Shown piece by piece: positions 46,404 to 54,380 of a stretch of DNA of 64,000 nt. The notes under the pieces are model-generated. The model had not been told where the DNA came from and searched no databases. It was given only the letters and a program-made list of their open reading frames with translations. The translations under genes were made by a program, and so were the position numbers. This stretch comes from Bacteroidota bacterium (GTDB lineage Bacteria; Bacteroidota; Bacteroidia; B-17B0; Aurantibacillaceae): NCBI GenBank assembly GCA_029237825.1, contig JAQZBQ010000002.1, positions 124,001 to 188,000 on the forward strand. Reading direction: 5' to 3'. The stretch's first letter is position 1. Each line of letters begins with the position of its first letter.

Positions 46404-46784
46404 ATGGAAGTAACAGGGCAATTGAAATTGAAATATGATACTCAAAAAGTGAGTGACAAATTTCAGAAAAGAGATTTTGTTTTAGCAACAGATTTAAGTA
46501 CACCTTATCCTCAGTACGTAAGTTTCCAGGTAACTCAGGATAAATGTTCTATGCTGGATTCGTTTAATCAGGGGGATGAAATAAAAGTTCAGTTTAATCT
46601 CCGTGGAAGGGAATGGAATGGACCACAAGGAATAAAATATTTTAATACCCTTGAAGCCTGGAGAATTGAAAAAGTGGGTGCTGGTCAGTCCAATGTTCAG
46701 CAAACAAATTCAGGAGTACAGGGAAATACATCAAGTCCTGTATTTAACAGTAGTATTTCTGATAACGACGATTTACCTTTCTAA
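46404..46784 (+). CDS. DUF3127 protein with SSB-like acidic C-terminal tip
   Basis: 126 residues. Residues 1-95 match DUF3127 (MEVTGQLKLKYDTQKVSDKF, KRDFVLATD, YPQYVSFQVTQDKC, FNLRGREWNGPQGIKYFN), an OB-like beta-rich domain widespread in Bacteroidota. A Gln/Asn/Ser-rich linker follows, ending in NDDLPF, very close to the DDDIPF tip with which single-stranded-DNA-binding proteins recruit repair enzymes. A role on single-stranded nucleic acid is therefore plausible, but no activity of the family is established to my knowledge. A strong terminator follows after 11 bp. Confidence 0.88.
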   Translation: MEVTGQLKLKYDTQKVSDKFQKRDFVLATDLSTPYPQYVSFQVTQDKCSMLDSFNQGDEIKVQFNLRGREWNGPQGIKYFNTLEAWRIEKVGAGQSNVQQTNSGVQGNTSSPVFNSSISDNDDLPF

Positions 46785-46795
46785 AAAAACATCAC

Positions 46796-46830
46796 GAAGC
46801 CTAAGATGACATCTTAGGCTTCTTTTTTTT
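46796..46830 (+). terminator. Strong intrinsic terminator after the DUF3127 gene
   Basis: Perfect 12-bp stem GAAGCCTAAGAT / ATCTTAGGCTTC with a 3-nt loop (GAC) and eight T. The T-run touches the ATG of ansA at 46831. The stem is also symmetric enough to act on the other strand, but only weakly, as the A-run there is shorter. Confidence 0.9.
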
Positions 46831-47862
46831 ATGTCTTCTAAAAAGCCTTCAGTCCTGCTAATTTACACCGGTGGCACCATTGGCATGATGCAAGATGCCC
46901 GCTCCGGTGAATTAAAACCTTTTAATTTTAAAGCACTTACAGAGCAAATTCCTGAACTTGAAAAGTTCGATATACGTCTTTCATCCGTATCCTTTCAAAA
47001 ACCAATTGATTCCTCCAATATGCATCCCAGAGTTTGGATTGAATTGGCCAATATTATCCGGGAAAATTATAAGAAATTTGATGGCTTTGTAATCCTTCAT
47101 GGATCAGACACCATGTCATATACAGCCTCCGCCTTGAGTTTCATGCTAGAGAACCTTGGGAAACCAGTGATTTTAACTGGTTCTCAATTACCGATTGGAG
47201 TTATCCGAACTGATGGGAAAGAAAATTTGATTACCGCTATTGAAATTGCTGCAGCTCAGCGGAATCGTCAACCTATTGTAAAAGAAGTTTGTGTCTATTT
47301 TGAATATAAATTATATCGCGGAAATCGCACATTTAAATATAACTCCGCCCATTTTGATGCGTTTAAGTCTCCCAATTATCCGGTTCTTGCTGAAGCAGGG
47401 GTTGATATTCAATATAACACTTCTGCGCTGCTGAAACCAGTGCATAAATCATTGTCGGTGCATACCAACCTCGTGAACGATATCGCAATTTTAAAACTGT
47501 TTCCGGGTATGAGCGAAAAGGTTACCAGTGCTATTTTAAACACTCCCGGAATTAGAGCCGTTATCATAGAAACATTTGGTGCAGGCAATGCAAATACCGA
47601 ATCCTGGTTTATAAATGCTTTAAAAAGCGTGATTGATAAAAATATTATTGTTTACAATGTGACCCAATGTCTAGAAGGAAAAGTGATTCAGGGCATGTAT
47701 GAAACCAGTAGTGCGCTTAAGCGTATTGGCGTAATTAGCGGCCATGATATTACATTTGAAAGCGCCATTGCAAAACTCATGTACGTTTTGGGAAAACGCC
47801 AAACACTTGCAAAATCGAAGAAAATGTTGCTTTCCAATTTGCGCGGAGAAATTTCCGTATGA
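46831..47862 (+). CDS. ansA: Type I L-asparaginase
   Basis: 343 residues of the cytosolic asparaginase I family, which hydrolyses asparagine to aspartate and ammonia. Both threonine motifs are seen: LLIYTGGTIGMMQD near residue 10 and FVILHGSDTMSYTASALSFM near residue 92; ILTGSQLPIG and VIETFGAGNANT are also typical. No signal peptide, so it acts in the cytoplasm. The ATG directly follows the T-run of the upstream terminator, leaving no room for a normal leader; expression would depend on read-through or a promoter inside the previous gene. FolB follows after 65 bp on the same strand. Confidence 0.92.
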   Translation: MSSKKPSVLLIYTGGTIGMMQDARSGELKPFNFKALTEQIPELEKFDIRLSSVSFQKPIDSSNMHPRVWIELANIIRENYKKFDGFVILHGSDTMSYTASALSFMLENLGKPVILTGSQLPIGVIRTDGKENLITAIEIAAAQRNRQPIVKEVCVYFEYKLYRGNRTFKYNSAHFDAFKSPNYPVLAEAGVDIQYNTSALLKPVHKSLSVHTNLVNDIAILKLFPGMSEKVTSAILNTPGIRAVIIETFGAGNANTESWFINALKSVIDKNIIVYNVTQCLEGKVIQGMYETSSALKRIGVISGHDITFESAIAKLMYVLGKRQTLAKSKKMLLSNLRGEISV

Positions 47863-47927
47863 ATTAGTGTATTTTTTATAATAGTAAATTAAAATGTAAG
47901 CCCTTTCTTTGTGGTTCATCTAGTACA

Positions 47928-48281
47928 ATGAGAAATCAGATTAATGTTGAAGGTATCAGGCTTTATGCTTATCACGGTTGTTTGCCGGAAGAAACCCAAA
48001 TTGGTGGCGAATATATTGTTGATGTGAACATGGTATATGATTTTCATGAAGCAGCAGCCAAGGATGATTTAAACCTTACCATTGATTACTGCGCGGTCTT
48101 TGAAATTTGTAAAGAAGAAATGGCAATTCCATCCAAGTTAATTGAACATGTTGGTAAACGGATTTATGACCGTATCGTTCGCGCTTTTCCTAAGCTGATA
48201 GAAACAAAAGTGAAAGTAACGAAACTTCTTCCCCCAATGAACGGACCTGTGGATAAGGTATCTATTATCATTGAAGATTAA
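47928..48281 (+). CDS. folB: Dihydroneopterin aldolase FolB
   Basis: 117 residues, a full dihydroneopterin aldolase, which splits dihydroneopterin to hydroxymethyldihydropterin and glycolaldehyde in folate synthesis. Visible: INVEGIRLYAYHGCLPEETQ at the start with the catalytic Tyr region, VDVNMVYDFHEAA, TIDYCAVFEIC and the Lys in VTKLLPPMNGPVDKVSI. The stop TAA shares the TTAA palindrome with the stop of the convergent zinc-ribbon gene. No other folate gene is in the window. Confidence 0.9.
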   Translation: MRNQINVEGIRLYAYHGCLPEETQIGGEYIVDVNMVYDFHEAAAKDDLNLTIDYCAVFEICKEEMAIPSKLIEHVGKRIYDRIVRAFPKLIETKVKVTKLLPPMNGPVDKVSIIIED

Positions 48282-48637
48282 TTCTCAGCTTTTCGCTTAA
48301 CCAGCAGAAAATGGTTCCCTTCTAAAGCAAGGTAACCGTACTCATAGCAAAACAGGTATTTCTTTCCGGCTTTCGTGGTTGTGATATTTGTATAGTAATT
48401 AAAATTAAATCCTTTATCCATCAGTTTTTGTTGCGATACAGTTGATGTTTCGTCAGGCAACAAATCTTCGATAATTCGCCGGTTCTTTCTTAGAATATTA
48501 TTGATATTACGGACATAATTAACCTGATCGCTGTTAAGCTTATTGTTGTAAGAATTACGGCAGAGATCGCTGCAGAATTTTTTATCTGCCCGCCCGTTAA
48601 ATGTTTCATCGCACTCTAAACATTTCCTTTTTTCCAT
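48278..48637 (-). CDS. Zinc-ribbon protein (DUF2116-like)
   Basis: 119 residues. The N-terminus carries a four-cysteine zinc ribbon: KCLECDETFNGRADKKFCSDLCRNS, of which only parts are given here (Cys at about 6, 9, 22 and 26). The rest, about 85 residues, is a mixed alpha/beta region (YVRNINNILRKNRRIIEDLL, FCYEYGYLALEGNHFLLVKR) seen in small Bacteroidota proteins of unknown role. No nuclease or DNA-binding catalytic motif was found. It ends inside the TTAA shared with folB and lies 4 bp downstream of nadE, so it is probably co-transcribed with that gene. Confidence 0.78.
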   Translation of the reverse strand: MEKRKCLECDETFNGRADKKFCSDLCRNSYNNKLNSDQVNYVRNINNILRKNRRIIEDLLPDETSTVSQQKLMDKGFNFNYYTNITTTKAGKKYLFCYEYGYLALEGNHFLLVKRKAEN

Positions 48638-48641
48638 GCAC

Positions 48642-49421
48642 TTAAATTAAAAATTCCCCGGGAATTTCGCAAACCGGAATTGGGATCATTTTGTGTTTAT
48701 TTGCAGTATGCCGGCCTTCGTAAATTTTCAATACTCTTTTTTGATGATCATTCAGGGCATAGTTTTCTTTATTTTCAAGGTATAACATGGCCCATTCAAG
48801 GTCATCATAACTTGCGCCGATTTGATCTTCATCGGTTCTTCCATCAGCAAAGAGGCCGTCAGTTGGTCTGGCTTTTAAAATACTTTCAATTATTCCGGCT
48901 TCTTTAGCAAGACTATAAACCTGGGATTTCATTAAGCCTGCAATGGGGCTAATATCCACCCCCCCGTCGCCATACTTAGTGAAAAAACCAATGCCGAAAT
49001 CTTCCACTTTATTTCCTGTCCCAGCTACTAACATTTTATGATGTCCGGCATAGGCGTATAACGTTGTCATCCTTAACCTCGCCCTAGTATTTGCCATTGT
49101 TAAAAAATCCTGAATGTCGGGCTCATAGGTTTTTTCAATTTCGTCGAGAACGGATGTCAGATTTACTTCGGCACTTCGCACGTTTTTATAATGGCTTTTC
49201 AACCATTCGATATGTTCGTTACCTCTGTCATATTCAGTTTTGTATTGCCGTATAGGCATGTTTAAACATATTACTTGTTTGTGCGTTTTGGCGCAAAGGG
49301 TTGAAGTAAGCGCAGAATCAATTCCTCCGGAGATGCCAATAACAAACCCTTCTGTTTTTGATGAATCTGAATAATCTGTTAGCCACTTTACAATATGATT
49401 GAGGATGAGTTGATGTTTCAT
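48642..49421 (-). CDS. nadE: Ammonia-dependent NAD+ synthetase NadE
   Basis: 259 residues of the short, ammonia-dependent type (no nitrilase domain), converting deamido-NAD to NAD. The PP-loop is GISGGIDSALTSTLC near residue 28; other signatures are NTRARLRMTTLYAYA, GTGNKVEDFGIGFFTKYGDG and ARPTDGLFADGRTDEDQIG. In Flavobacterium nadE is known to sit by gldB and gldC; here gldB is 1 kb away, separated by the PorT-like gene. A terminator for the PorT-like gene lies 15-50 bp upstream of the ATG. Confidence 0.93.
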   Translation of the reverse strand: MKHQLILNHIVKWLTDYSDSSKTEGFVIGISGGIDSALTSTLCAKTHKQVICLNMPIRQYKTEYDRGNEHIEWLKSHYKNVRSAEVNLTSVLDEIEKTYEPDIQDFLTMANTRARLRMTTLYAYAGHHKMLVAGTGNKVEDFGIGFFTKYGDGGVDISPIAGLMKSQVYSLAKEAGIIESILKARPTDGLFADGRTDEDQIGASYDDLEWAMLYLENKENYALNDHQKRVLKIYEGRHTANKHKMIPIPVCEIPGEFLI

Positions 49422-49436
49422 TTTTAGACGCCTTAA

Positions 49437-49469
49437 TTTAAAAAAAAATCCCGGCGTATAACCGGGATT
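49437..49469 (-). terminator. Intrinsic terminator after the PorT-like gene
   Basis: On the minus strand AATCCCGG, loop of seven bases, CCGGGATT, then about nine T. It directly follows the stop of the PorT-like gene and lies just before nadE. Confidence 0.85.
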
Positions 49470-49488
49470 AGGAACGGAAAATTATTTC

Positions 49489-50352
49489 TTAAAATAATAT
49501 ACCTACGTTAATACGGATTGCATTCATGAAAAGGCCCTGCTTAACGCGAAAGAAGGTCATGGTATTGTCTGAATGAACATTGGCGTCATACACCATATAT
49601 TTTGATTCTTTACGCATCAGGTTTGTAAAAGAACGGAAATAGTTTACACTGATAAATGCAGAGGTTGAACCTGATAAGCGGTATTCAGCACCCAATCCTA
49701 CATTCATTCCAACACGTAATGGAATCAGAGAACCATCCTTGTTAATGTTCATTTTGTCGTTTGTTCCACTGCTTAATGTGTAGCCTGTTGAGGTTCCTGT
49801 AGCTGTATAGCGATCCGTGGCTATTGATTTAACCCGGATTCCAAGTTCACCTCCGAACATTCCAAAATATTTAAATCCACCCATTTCTTTGGTCATCATT
49901 TTCAATAAAATAGGAATGGTAACATGTGTAGTTTTGATTTTACGTTCAGTAATTCCGCCGTAATATACGTCGCCAACCTGTACCATGTCAGCTGAGTTTA
50001 CCCCATCCTGTAATTCCTTCAGATTTCCAGAATTATCTGTCATGTAAGAAACAACATACGGAGAAAAAGCAAGCGGTTCGTATTTGTATTTTATACTACC
50101 ACCTTCAAAATCACCACCAATACCAGTTACAAATTGTGCTGTTTTAGAAAGTCTGAACTCGGTTACAAGTCCAAATCCAAATCCAAAACCTGTTCCTAAT
50201 TTTGAAGCCGAACTCTCATTGGATGAAAACCAGGTTGGTTGAGCAGCAACTTTTAAACCTAACCGAAATTTTTTATCATCGTCGGTATCCTGGGCAACAA
50301 AACTATTCGCTAACAATAATGTGCTTGAAACTATGAGTAAAATCTTTTTCAT
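49489..50352 (-). CDS. PorT-like outer-membrane beta-barrel protein
   Basis: 287 residues with a signal peptide (MKKILLIVSSTLLLANSFVAQ) and alternating strands to the end (FRLGLKVAAQPTWFS, FGFGFGLVTEFRLSKTAQFVT, THVTIPILLKMMTKEMGGF, FISVNYFRSFTNLM, IRINVGILF). The HVTIPILLK strand and GEL-type motif are typical of PorT-family barrels, small eight-stranded outer-membrane proteins, some of which are needed for Type IX secretion. Neighbouring gldB makes a role in that system plausible, but this is context, not proof. It is divergent from gldB with only 51 bp between. Confidence 0.78.
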   Translation of the reverse strand: MKKILLIVSSTLLLANSFVAQDTDDDKKFRLGLKVAAQPTWFSSNESSASKLGTGFGFGFGLVTEFRLSKTAQFVTGIGGDFEGGSIKYKYEPLAFSPYVVSYMTDNSGNLKELQDGVNSADMVQVGDVYYGGITERKIKTTHVTIPILLKMMTKEMGGFKYFGMFGGELGIRVKSIATDRYTATGTSTGYTLSSGTNDKMNINKDGSLIPLRVGMNVGLGAEYRLSGSTSAFISVNYFRSFTNLMRKESKYMVYDANVHSDNTMTFFRVKQGLFMNAIRINVGILF

Positions 50353-50403
50353 GTGTTTTGTTTTTTATATAATTTAACGTGGTAAAAATAATATATTTTT
50401 TCA

Positions 50404-51426
50404 ATGATTCATCTTTTTAGGCTTCTATTTGCCGCTTTCACGCTGATTTTATTAACAGGCTGCCAGCACGATCAGTTGGATATTGATACCAGCAATATAG
50501 AAGTGGAACCTGTTGTTTTTAAACGTCTTGATAAAGATGTTTTTGAGTTAACACCAGTTAATATTCACGAAAAAATGACTCTATTTCAAACGAAATATCA
50601 TACGTTTTATACAAGGTATGTTTCTACCATAGTTAATAACGGTGGTCAAATTGACTCTTTATACAGTCAAACTTTGCTTCGTTTTGTTACTAACCCTGAT
50701 ATATTAACTGCCCATAGAGATTTGGAAAAGGTATATTCGGATAACGATGTCGAACTTATCGGGGATGAAATGACCGAAGTAATAAAAAGGTATAAGGCTT
50801 TATTTCCTGAGAGGAAAGTTCCTAAGCAATACGTGACGTTTATGAGTGGATTTCAATATAACATTGTGTATGTAGATTCTACATTAGGTATTGGACTCGA
50901 CATGTATCTTGGGAGTAAAAATGCTTTTTATGACATGATGCAATTACCCAAATTCAGAACCAGGACCATGAATAAAGAACACCTATTATCCGATGCCGTA
51001 AGAGGATGGATCATAACAGAGTTTGATAATAATGAACCGGTGAACAATCTCTTGAATCACATGATATTTTACGGAAAAATATTTTATCTGTGCGACGGTT
51101 TGTTACCGCATATACAGGATTCAGTGAAAATGGGATATACTGCGGCACAAATGGAGTATTGTTCAAAGTATGAAAATAAGCTATGGGGTTTCTTTGCTAA
51201 GGATAATAAGTTGTATGATAATGATTTAAAACTGATTTCTGAATTTACGAGTGATGGTCCTTTTACGCGAGCAATTAGTAAAGAATGTCCGCCACGTATA
51301 GCAATGTGGCTTGGGAAACAAATCGTGACCTCCTTCATGAAGCATAATCCAAAGGTAAGCGTGGAGGAATTGATGAAAGAAAAGGATGCTCAAAAAATTC
51401 TATCTAAGTCAAAATATAAACCATAA
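50404..51426 (+). CDS. gldB: Gliding-motility lipoprotein GldB
   Basis: 340 residues. The N-terminus is a lipoprotein signal with lipobox LLTGC at about residue 20, followed by the GldB-type region (VVFKRLDKDVFELTP, KTKYHTFYTRYV-like stretch, YVTFMSGFQYNIVYVDST, GLDMYLGSKNAFYD, RGWIITEFDNN). GldB is an envelope lipoprotein essential for gliding and Type IX export in Flavobacterium and is found in many non-gliding members too. In Flavobacterium gldC follows; here the next gene is a SprT-like protein instead. No other gld gene is nearby. Confidence 0.9.
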   Translation: MIHLFRLLFAAFTLILLTGCQHDQLDIDTSNIEVEPVVFKRLDKDVFELTPVNIHEKMTLFQTKYHTFYTRYVSTIVNNGGQIDSLYSQTLLRFVTNPDILTAHRDLEKVYSDNDVELIGDEMTEVIKRYKALFPERKVPKQYVTFMSGFQYNIVYVDSTLGIGLDMYLGSKNAFYDMMQLPKFRTRTMNKEHLLSDAVRGWIITEFDNNEPVNNLLNHMIFYGKIFYLCDGLLPHIQDSVKMGYTAAQMEYCSKYENKLWGFFAKDNKLYDNDLKLISEFTSDGPFTRAISKECPPRIAMWLGKQIVTSFMKHNPKVSVEELMKEKDAQKILSKSKYKP

Positions 51427-51470
51427 GATCGTTTTCATTAAATGAGTTTTGTTTTTTTGCACTATAGTTG

Positions 51471-52115
51471 ATGAGTCCACGTGAACAACAAATCCATCGC
51501 AATTCAGAAATTCTTCGGAAATATATTCCTGAATTTGCTGTAACTCAAATTGCGATATGGATAATTGAGTTTGATTTTAAGCTTAAAATTACCCGCGAAA
51601 GAAGTACCAAACTTGGTGACTACACTTCCCCGAGAGATGGGCTGAACCATACAATTACAGTTAATCATAATTTAAACCAGTATTCTTTTTTTATCACGCT
51701 TGTGCATGAGATTGCACACTTATATACCTATAATAAATACCGTAACACCGTAGCGCCGCATGGAGAAGAATGGAAGCATTCATTTAGAATGCTGATGTCG
51801 CCATTTTTGAGTACAGACAATCTCCCTCTTGACATTCTTTATGCATTACGGAAGTATTTACAAAACCCTGCTGCGGCAAGTTGCAGTGATATGACACTCA
51901 TGCGAACCTTAAAGTTATACGATTCAGCAGATACAAATGCTCATTTAATTTTATTGGAACATTTACCCTTCAGGACCCAATTTTTATATAACGGATCTCG
52001 TGTTTTTGAGAAGGGGGAAAAATTAAGAAAGCGTTACCGTTGTCGGGAAATAAGTAGCGGAGCTATTTACTTATTCAGCCCGCTTGCTGAGGTTGAGGTT
52101 TTTGAAAACCAATAA
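51471..52115 (+). CDS. SprT-like zinc protein
   Basis: 214 residues. The ATG at 51471 is used rather than a TTG three bases earlier. The core carries the zinc site LVHEIAHLYTYNKY (HExxH near residue 80) and a further His in HGEEWKHSFRMLMSPFL, as in SprT-like proteins. The N-terminal helix starts with EQQIHRNSEILRKYIPE. The tail (FRTQFLYNGSRVFEKGEKLRKRYRC) is a positively charged, beta-rich segment without the usual four-cysteine ribbon. SprT relatives act on DNA-protein crosslinks or as metal-dependent proteases; the function here is unknown. It lies 44 bp after gldB and its stop abuts that of the convergent SpoIIE phosphatase. Confidence 0.85.
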   Translation: MSPREQQIHRNSEILRKYIPEFAVTQIAIWIIEFDFKLKITRERSTKLGDYTSPRDGLNHTITVNHNLNQYSFFITLVHEIAHLYTYNKYRNTVAPHGEEWKHSFRMLMSPFLSTDNLPLDILYALRKYLQNPAAASCSDMTLMRTLKLYDSADTNAHLILLEHLPFRTQFLYNGSRVFEKGEKLRKRYRCREISSGAIYLFSPLAEVEVFENQ

Positions 52116-54224
52116 TCAGGCACGAATGCCGAAAACACAAATATCATCTACCTGTTCCATTGTTCCTTTCCATTCCTCTATTTTCTTTTCGAGTTTACTC
52201 TCCTGTTCTTCCATCGGCAATTCATGAATTAAAACTAAAAATTCCTGAAGTTGCTTGTATTTGAATTTTTTTCCCTCTGAACCGCCAAACTGGTCTGCGT
52301 AGCCATCAGTATAGAGGTATAAGATATCGCCTTTTTCTAGAATGACGGAATATGATTTAAACGCATCACTTTTCGATCCTTTTCCTACAGGCATTTTGTC
52401 CACAGGAAGTTTGATGACTTCCTTTCCTTTATTTTTTATGAGCAAGGGTGTATTATTTGCTGCTGCATACTCAATATGCAACGTGCCATTTACTTTTTTT
52501 AATCGCACTAATATTGAGTCCATTCCGTCCTGCCGATCTTCCATGCTTTCAATTAATCTTTTTCGCACGTGATTAAAAACTTCATTAGGGGATTGTATAT
52601 TCTTTTCATTTATAGCCTCATTAAGAAAGGAGATATTTAATAAACTCATAAATGCACCAGGAACACCGTGTCCCGTACTATCGGATACAGACAAGTAGAA
52701 TGAATCATTCGTTTCTTTGTGAGTGGCCCAATAAAAGTCACCGCTCACAATATCTTTTGGTTTAAAAAGAACAAAGTAATTCTTGGAATTGTACTCGTTC
52801 AGTTTTTCATTTAGTAAGCTGTCGCTTGCCAATAGCGCATGTTGAATAAGTTTTGCATAATGGATTGAATCCAGAATTTCTTTTTGTTTCTCCTCTACAA
52901 CCGCTTTCTGTTCGGTGATGATTTTATTTTGTTTTTTGTTTTTTCTCAGGTTATTAAATATCACGCCTGCTAATATCAACAATAGAAGAAATCCCAAACT
53001 GATTGAATAGATAATGATTTTCTGAATGCGTTTCTCCTTATTGGCAAGGGCAGTTTCTTTTTCTTTTTCTGCGTTTAGTAGAGCCTCCTTTTTATCAAAT
53101 TCAAACTGAAGTTCTTTTTTTGTAATTTCTTTTTTGTTCTCATCATTTGTAATACTGTCTTTTATGCGAATCATTTTTTCGTAGAAAATTAATGCATTTT
53201 TATCATCGCCCACCGCTTTCTTTATTTTATAGAGCATTTCCAAAGCATCCATATAGGTGGTGGTGGTTCCCAGTTCATTCGACAGTCGTACGCCTTCTTC
53301 AGCATAACGCGTAGCAAGGACGAATTTTTTTTGATGGAAATATACATCTGATAATGCAGTATATGAATTTGCAACGAATTCCTGGTTGCCAATTTTCTGA
53401 TTTATTTCAATTACCCGTATTAAACTATGCTCAGCTTTATCAAACAATTTCATATCGAGGTAATTTAAAGACAGGTTTCCTAGTATAATTGCAATTGACT
53501 GATCATCTTTTCTTAACTGCGCGATGGATAGAGCTTTTTCAAGATAGTAATTGGATGAATCCATTTTATTGAGGAACACGCACACGTTTCCAATATTGAT
53601 ATAGGAGTTTAACAGGTCTTTTTGGTTCCCTGTTAATTTGGCTAATTCGGCACATTTCCGGTATTCCAGAATAGCTTTTTTAGGCTCTTTCATTTTTGCG
53701 TAAAGATTACCGATATTGGCTCTGGTATTTATAATCCCTGACGTGTCTTTCAAGTCTTCTTTAATCGACAAACTCTTTAACAGGTAATCCATTGCTTTAG
53801 GATAATCTGCTTTCTTTATATATACTGTACCGGTTGCCGATAATGCAGATGCATACAGAATAGGGTAGTCCGGATTTGCTCCCTGTATGATCATATCAAA
53901 GTGATACAACGCATTTTTATAATCCGAGGTCATGATATATGTTTTACCCATGGTAAAACTATTGGTGTATTCACCCTTTTTGAAGTTTAATTTTTTAGAA
54001 AGTTCGTAACCAGATTTAGCGTATTGAACAGCTTTTTTTGGTTCGTTTAAGAGTATATATTGCTTTGCAATCTTTTCAAACATTAATGCTTTTGCTGTAT
54101 CCTCTTTTTGAATGGAAAGCCTGTTTATTAAAGAGTCAAGTTTGCTGTTTTGGGATTGCAGCGGATAAGGGATTGTAATAAGAAAAATAAGGGCGCTCGT
54201 CAGTGTAGAATGTAAAAAATGCAT
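52116..54224 (-). CDS. TPR-SpoIIE family protein phosphatase
   Basis: The ATG at 54224 opens on a signal peptide (MHFLHSTLTSALIFLITIPY), giving 702 residues; a -7 element 18 bp before it supports this start over the codon at 54245. Periplasmic TPR repeats fill residues about 30-360 (AKSGYELSKKLNFKKGEYTN and others), then one membrane helix (IIIYSISLGFLLLLILAGVIF), a coiled coil, and a SpoIIE PP2C domain with metal-binding Asp residues (KPKDIVSGDFYW, SDSTGHGVPGAFMS, LYTDGYADQFGG, QVDDICVFG). Such proteins dephosphorylate Ser/Thr-phosphorylated partners, often STAS-type anti-sigma antagonists, in response to a periplasmic cue. A similar domain is at 58803. Confidence 0.9.
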   Translation of the reverse strand: MHFLHSTLTSALIFLITIPYPLQSQNSKLDSLINRLSIQKEDTAKALMFEKIAKQYILLNEPKKAVQYAKSGYELSKKLNFKKGEYTNSFTMGKTYIMTSDYKNALYHFDMIIQGANPDYPILYASALSATGTVYIKKADYPKAMDYLLKSLSIKEDLKDTSGIINTRANIGNLYAKMKEPKKAILEYRKCAELAKLTGNQKDLLNSYINIGNVCVFLNKMDSSNYYLEKALSIAQLRKDDQSIAIILGNLSLNYLDMKLFDKAEHSLIRVIEINQKIGNQEFVANSYTALSDVYFHQKKFVLATRYAEEGVRLSNELGTTTTYMDALEMLYKIKKAVGDDKNALIFYEKMIRIKDSITNDENKKEITKKELQFEFDKKEALLNAEKEKETALANKEKRIQKIIIYSISLGFLLLLILAGVIFNNLRKNKKQNKIITEQKAVVEEKQKEILDSIHYAKLIQHALLASDSLLNEKLNEYNSKNYFVLFKPKDIVSGDFYWATHKETNDSFYLSVSDSTGHGVPGAFMSLLNISFLNEAINEKNIQSPNEVFNHVRKRLIESMEDRQDGMDSILVRLKKVNGTLHIEYAAANNTPLLIKNKGKEVIKLPVDKMPVGKGSKSDAFKSYSVILEKGDILYLYTDGYADQFGGSEGKKFKYKQLQEFLVLIHELPMEEQESKLEKKIEEWKGTMEQVDDICVFGIRA

Positions 54225-54242
54225 AGCTCGGCAAAATATATT

Positions 54243-54250
54243 CAAAAGTA
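54243..54250 (-). promoter_or_regulatory. -7 promoter element of the TPR-SpoIIE gene
   Basis: The minus strand reads TACTTTTG, an exact match, 18 bp before the preferred ATG at 54224. Confidence 0.5.
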
Positions 54251-54354
54251 ATCTTTTTTTGTTTCAACATGTATCAATATTAATTGCCTTGATTTTCATG
54301 TGTTTATTTTTTCATTTGTTGATAATTCCTAGATATACAGCCTGTTTATAGGTT

Positions 54355-54362
54355 TATCTTTG
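54355..54362 (+). promoter_or_regulatory. -7 promoter element of tex
   Basis: TATCTTTG, an exact match, 18 bp before the tex ATG at 54381. Confidence 0.55.
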
Positions 54363-54380
54363 ATTTAATCATAAAAGAAA

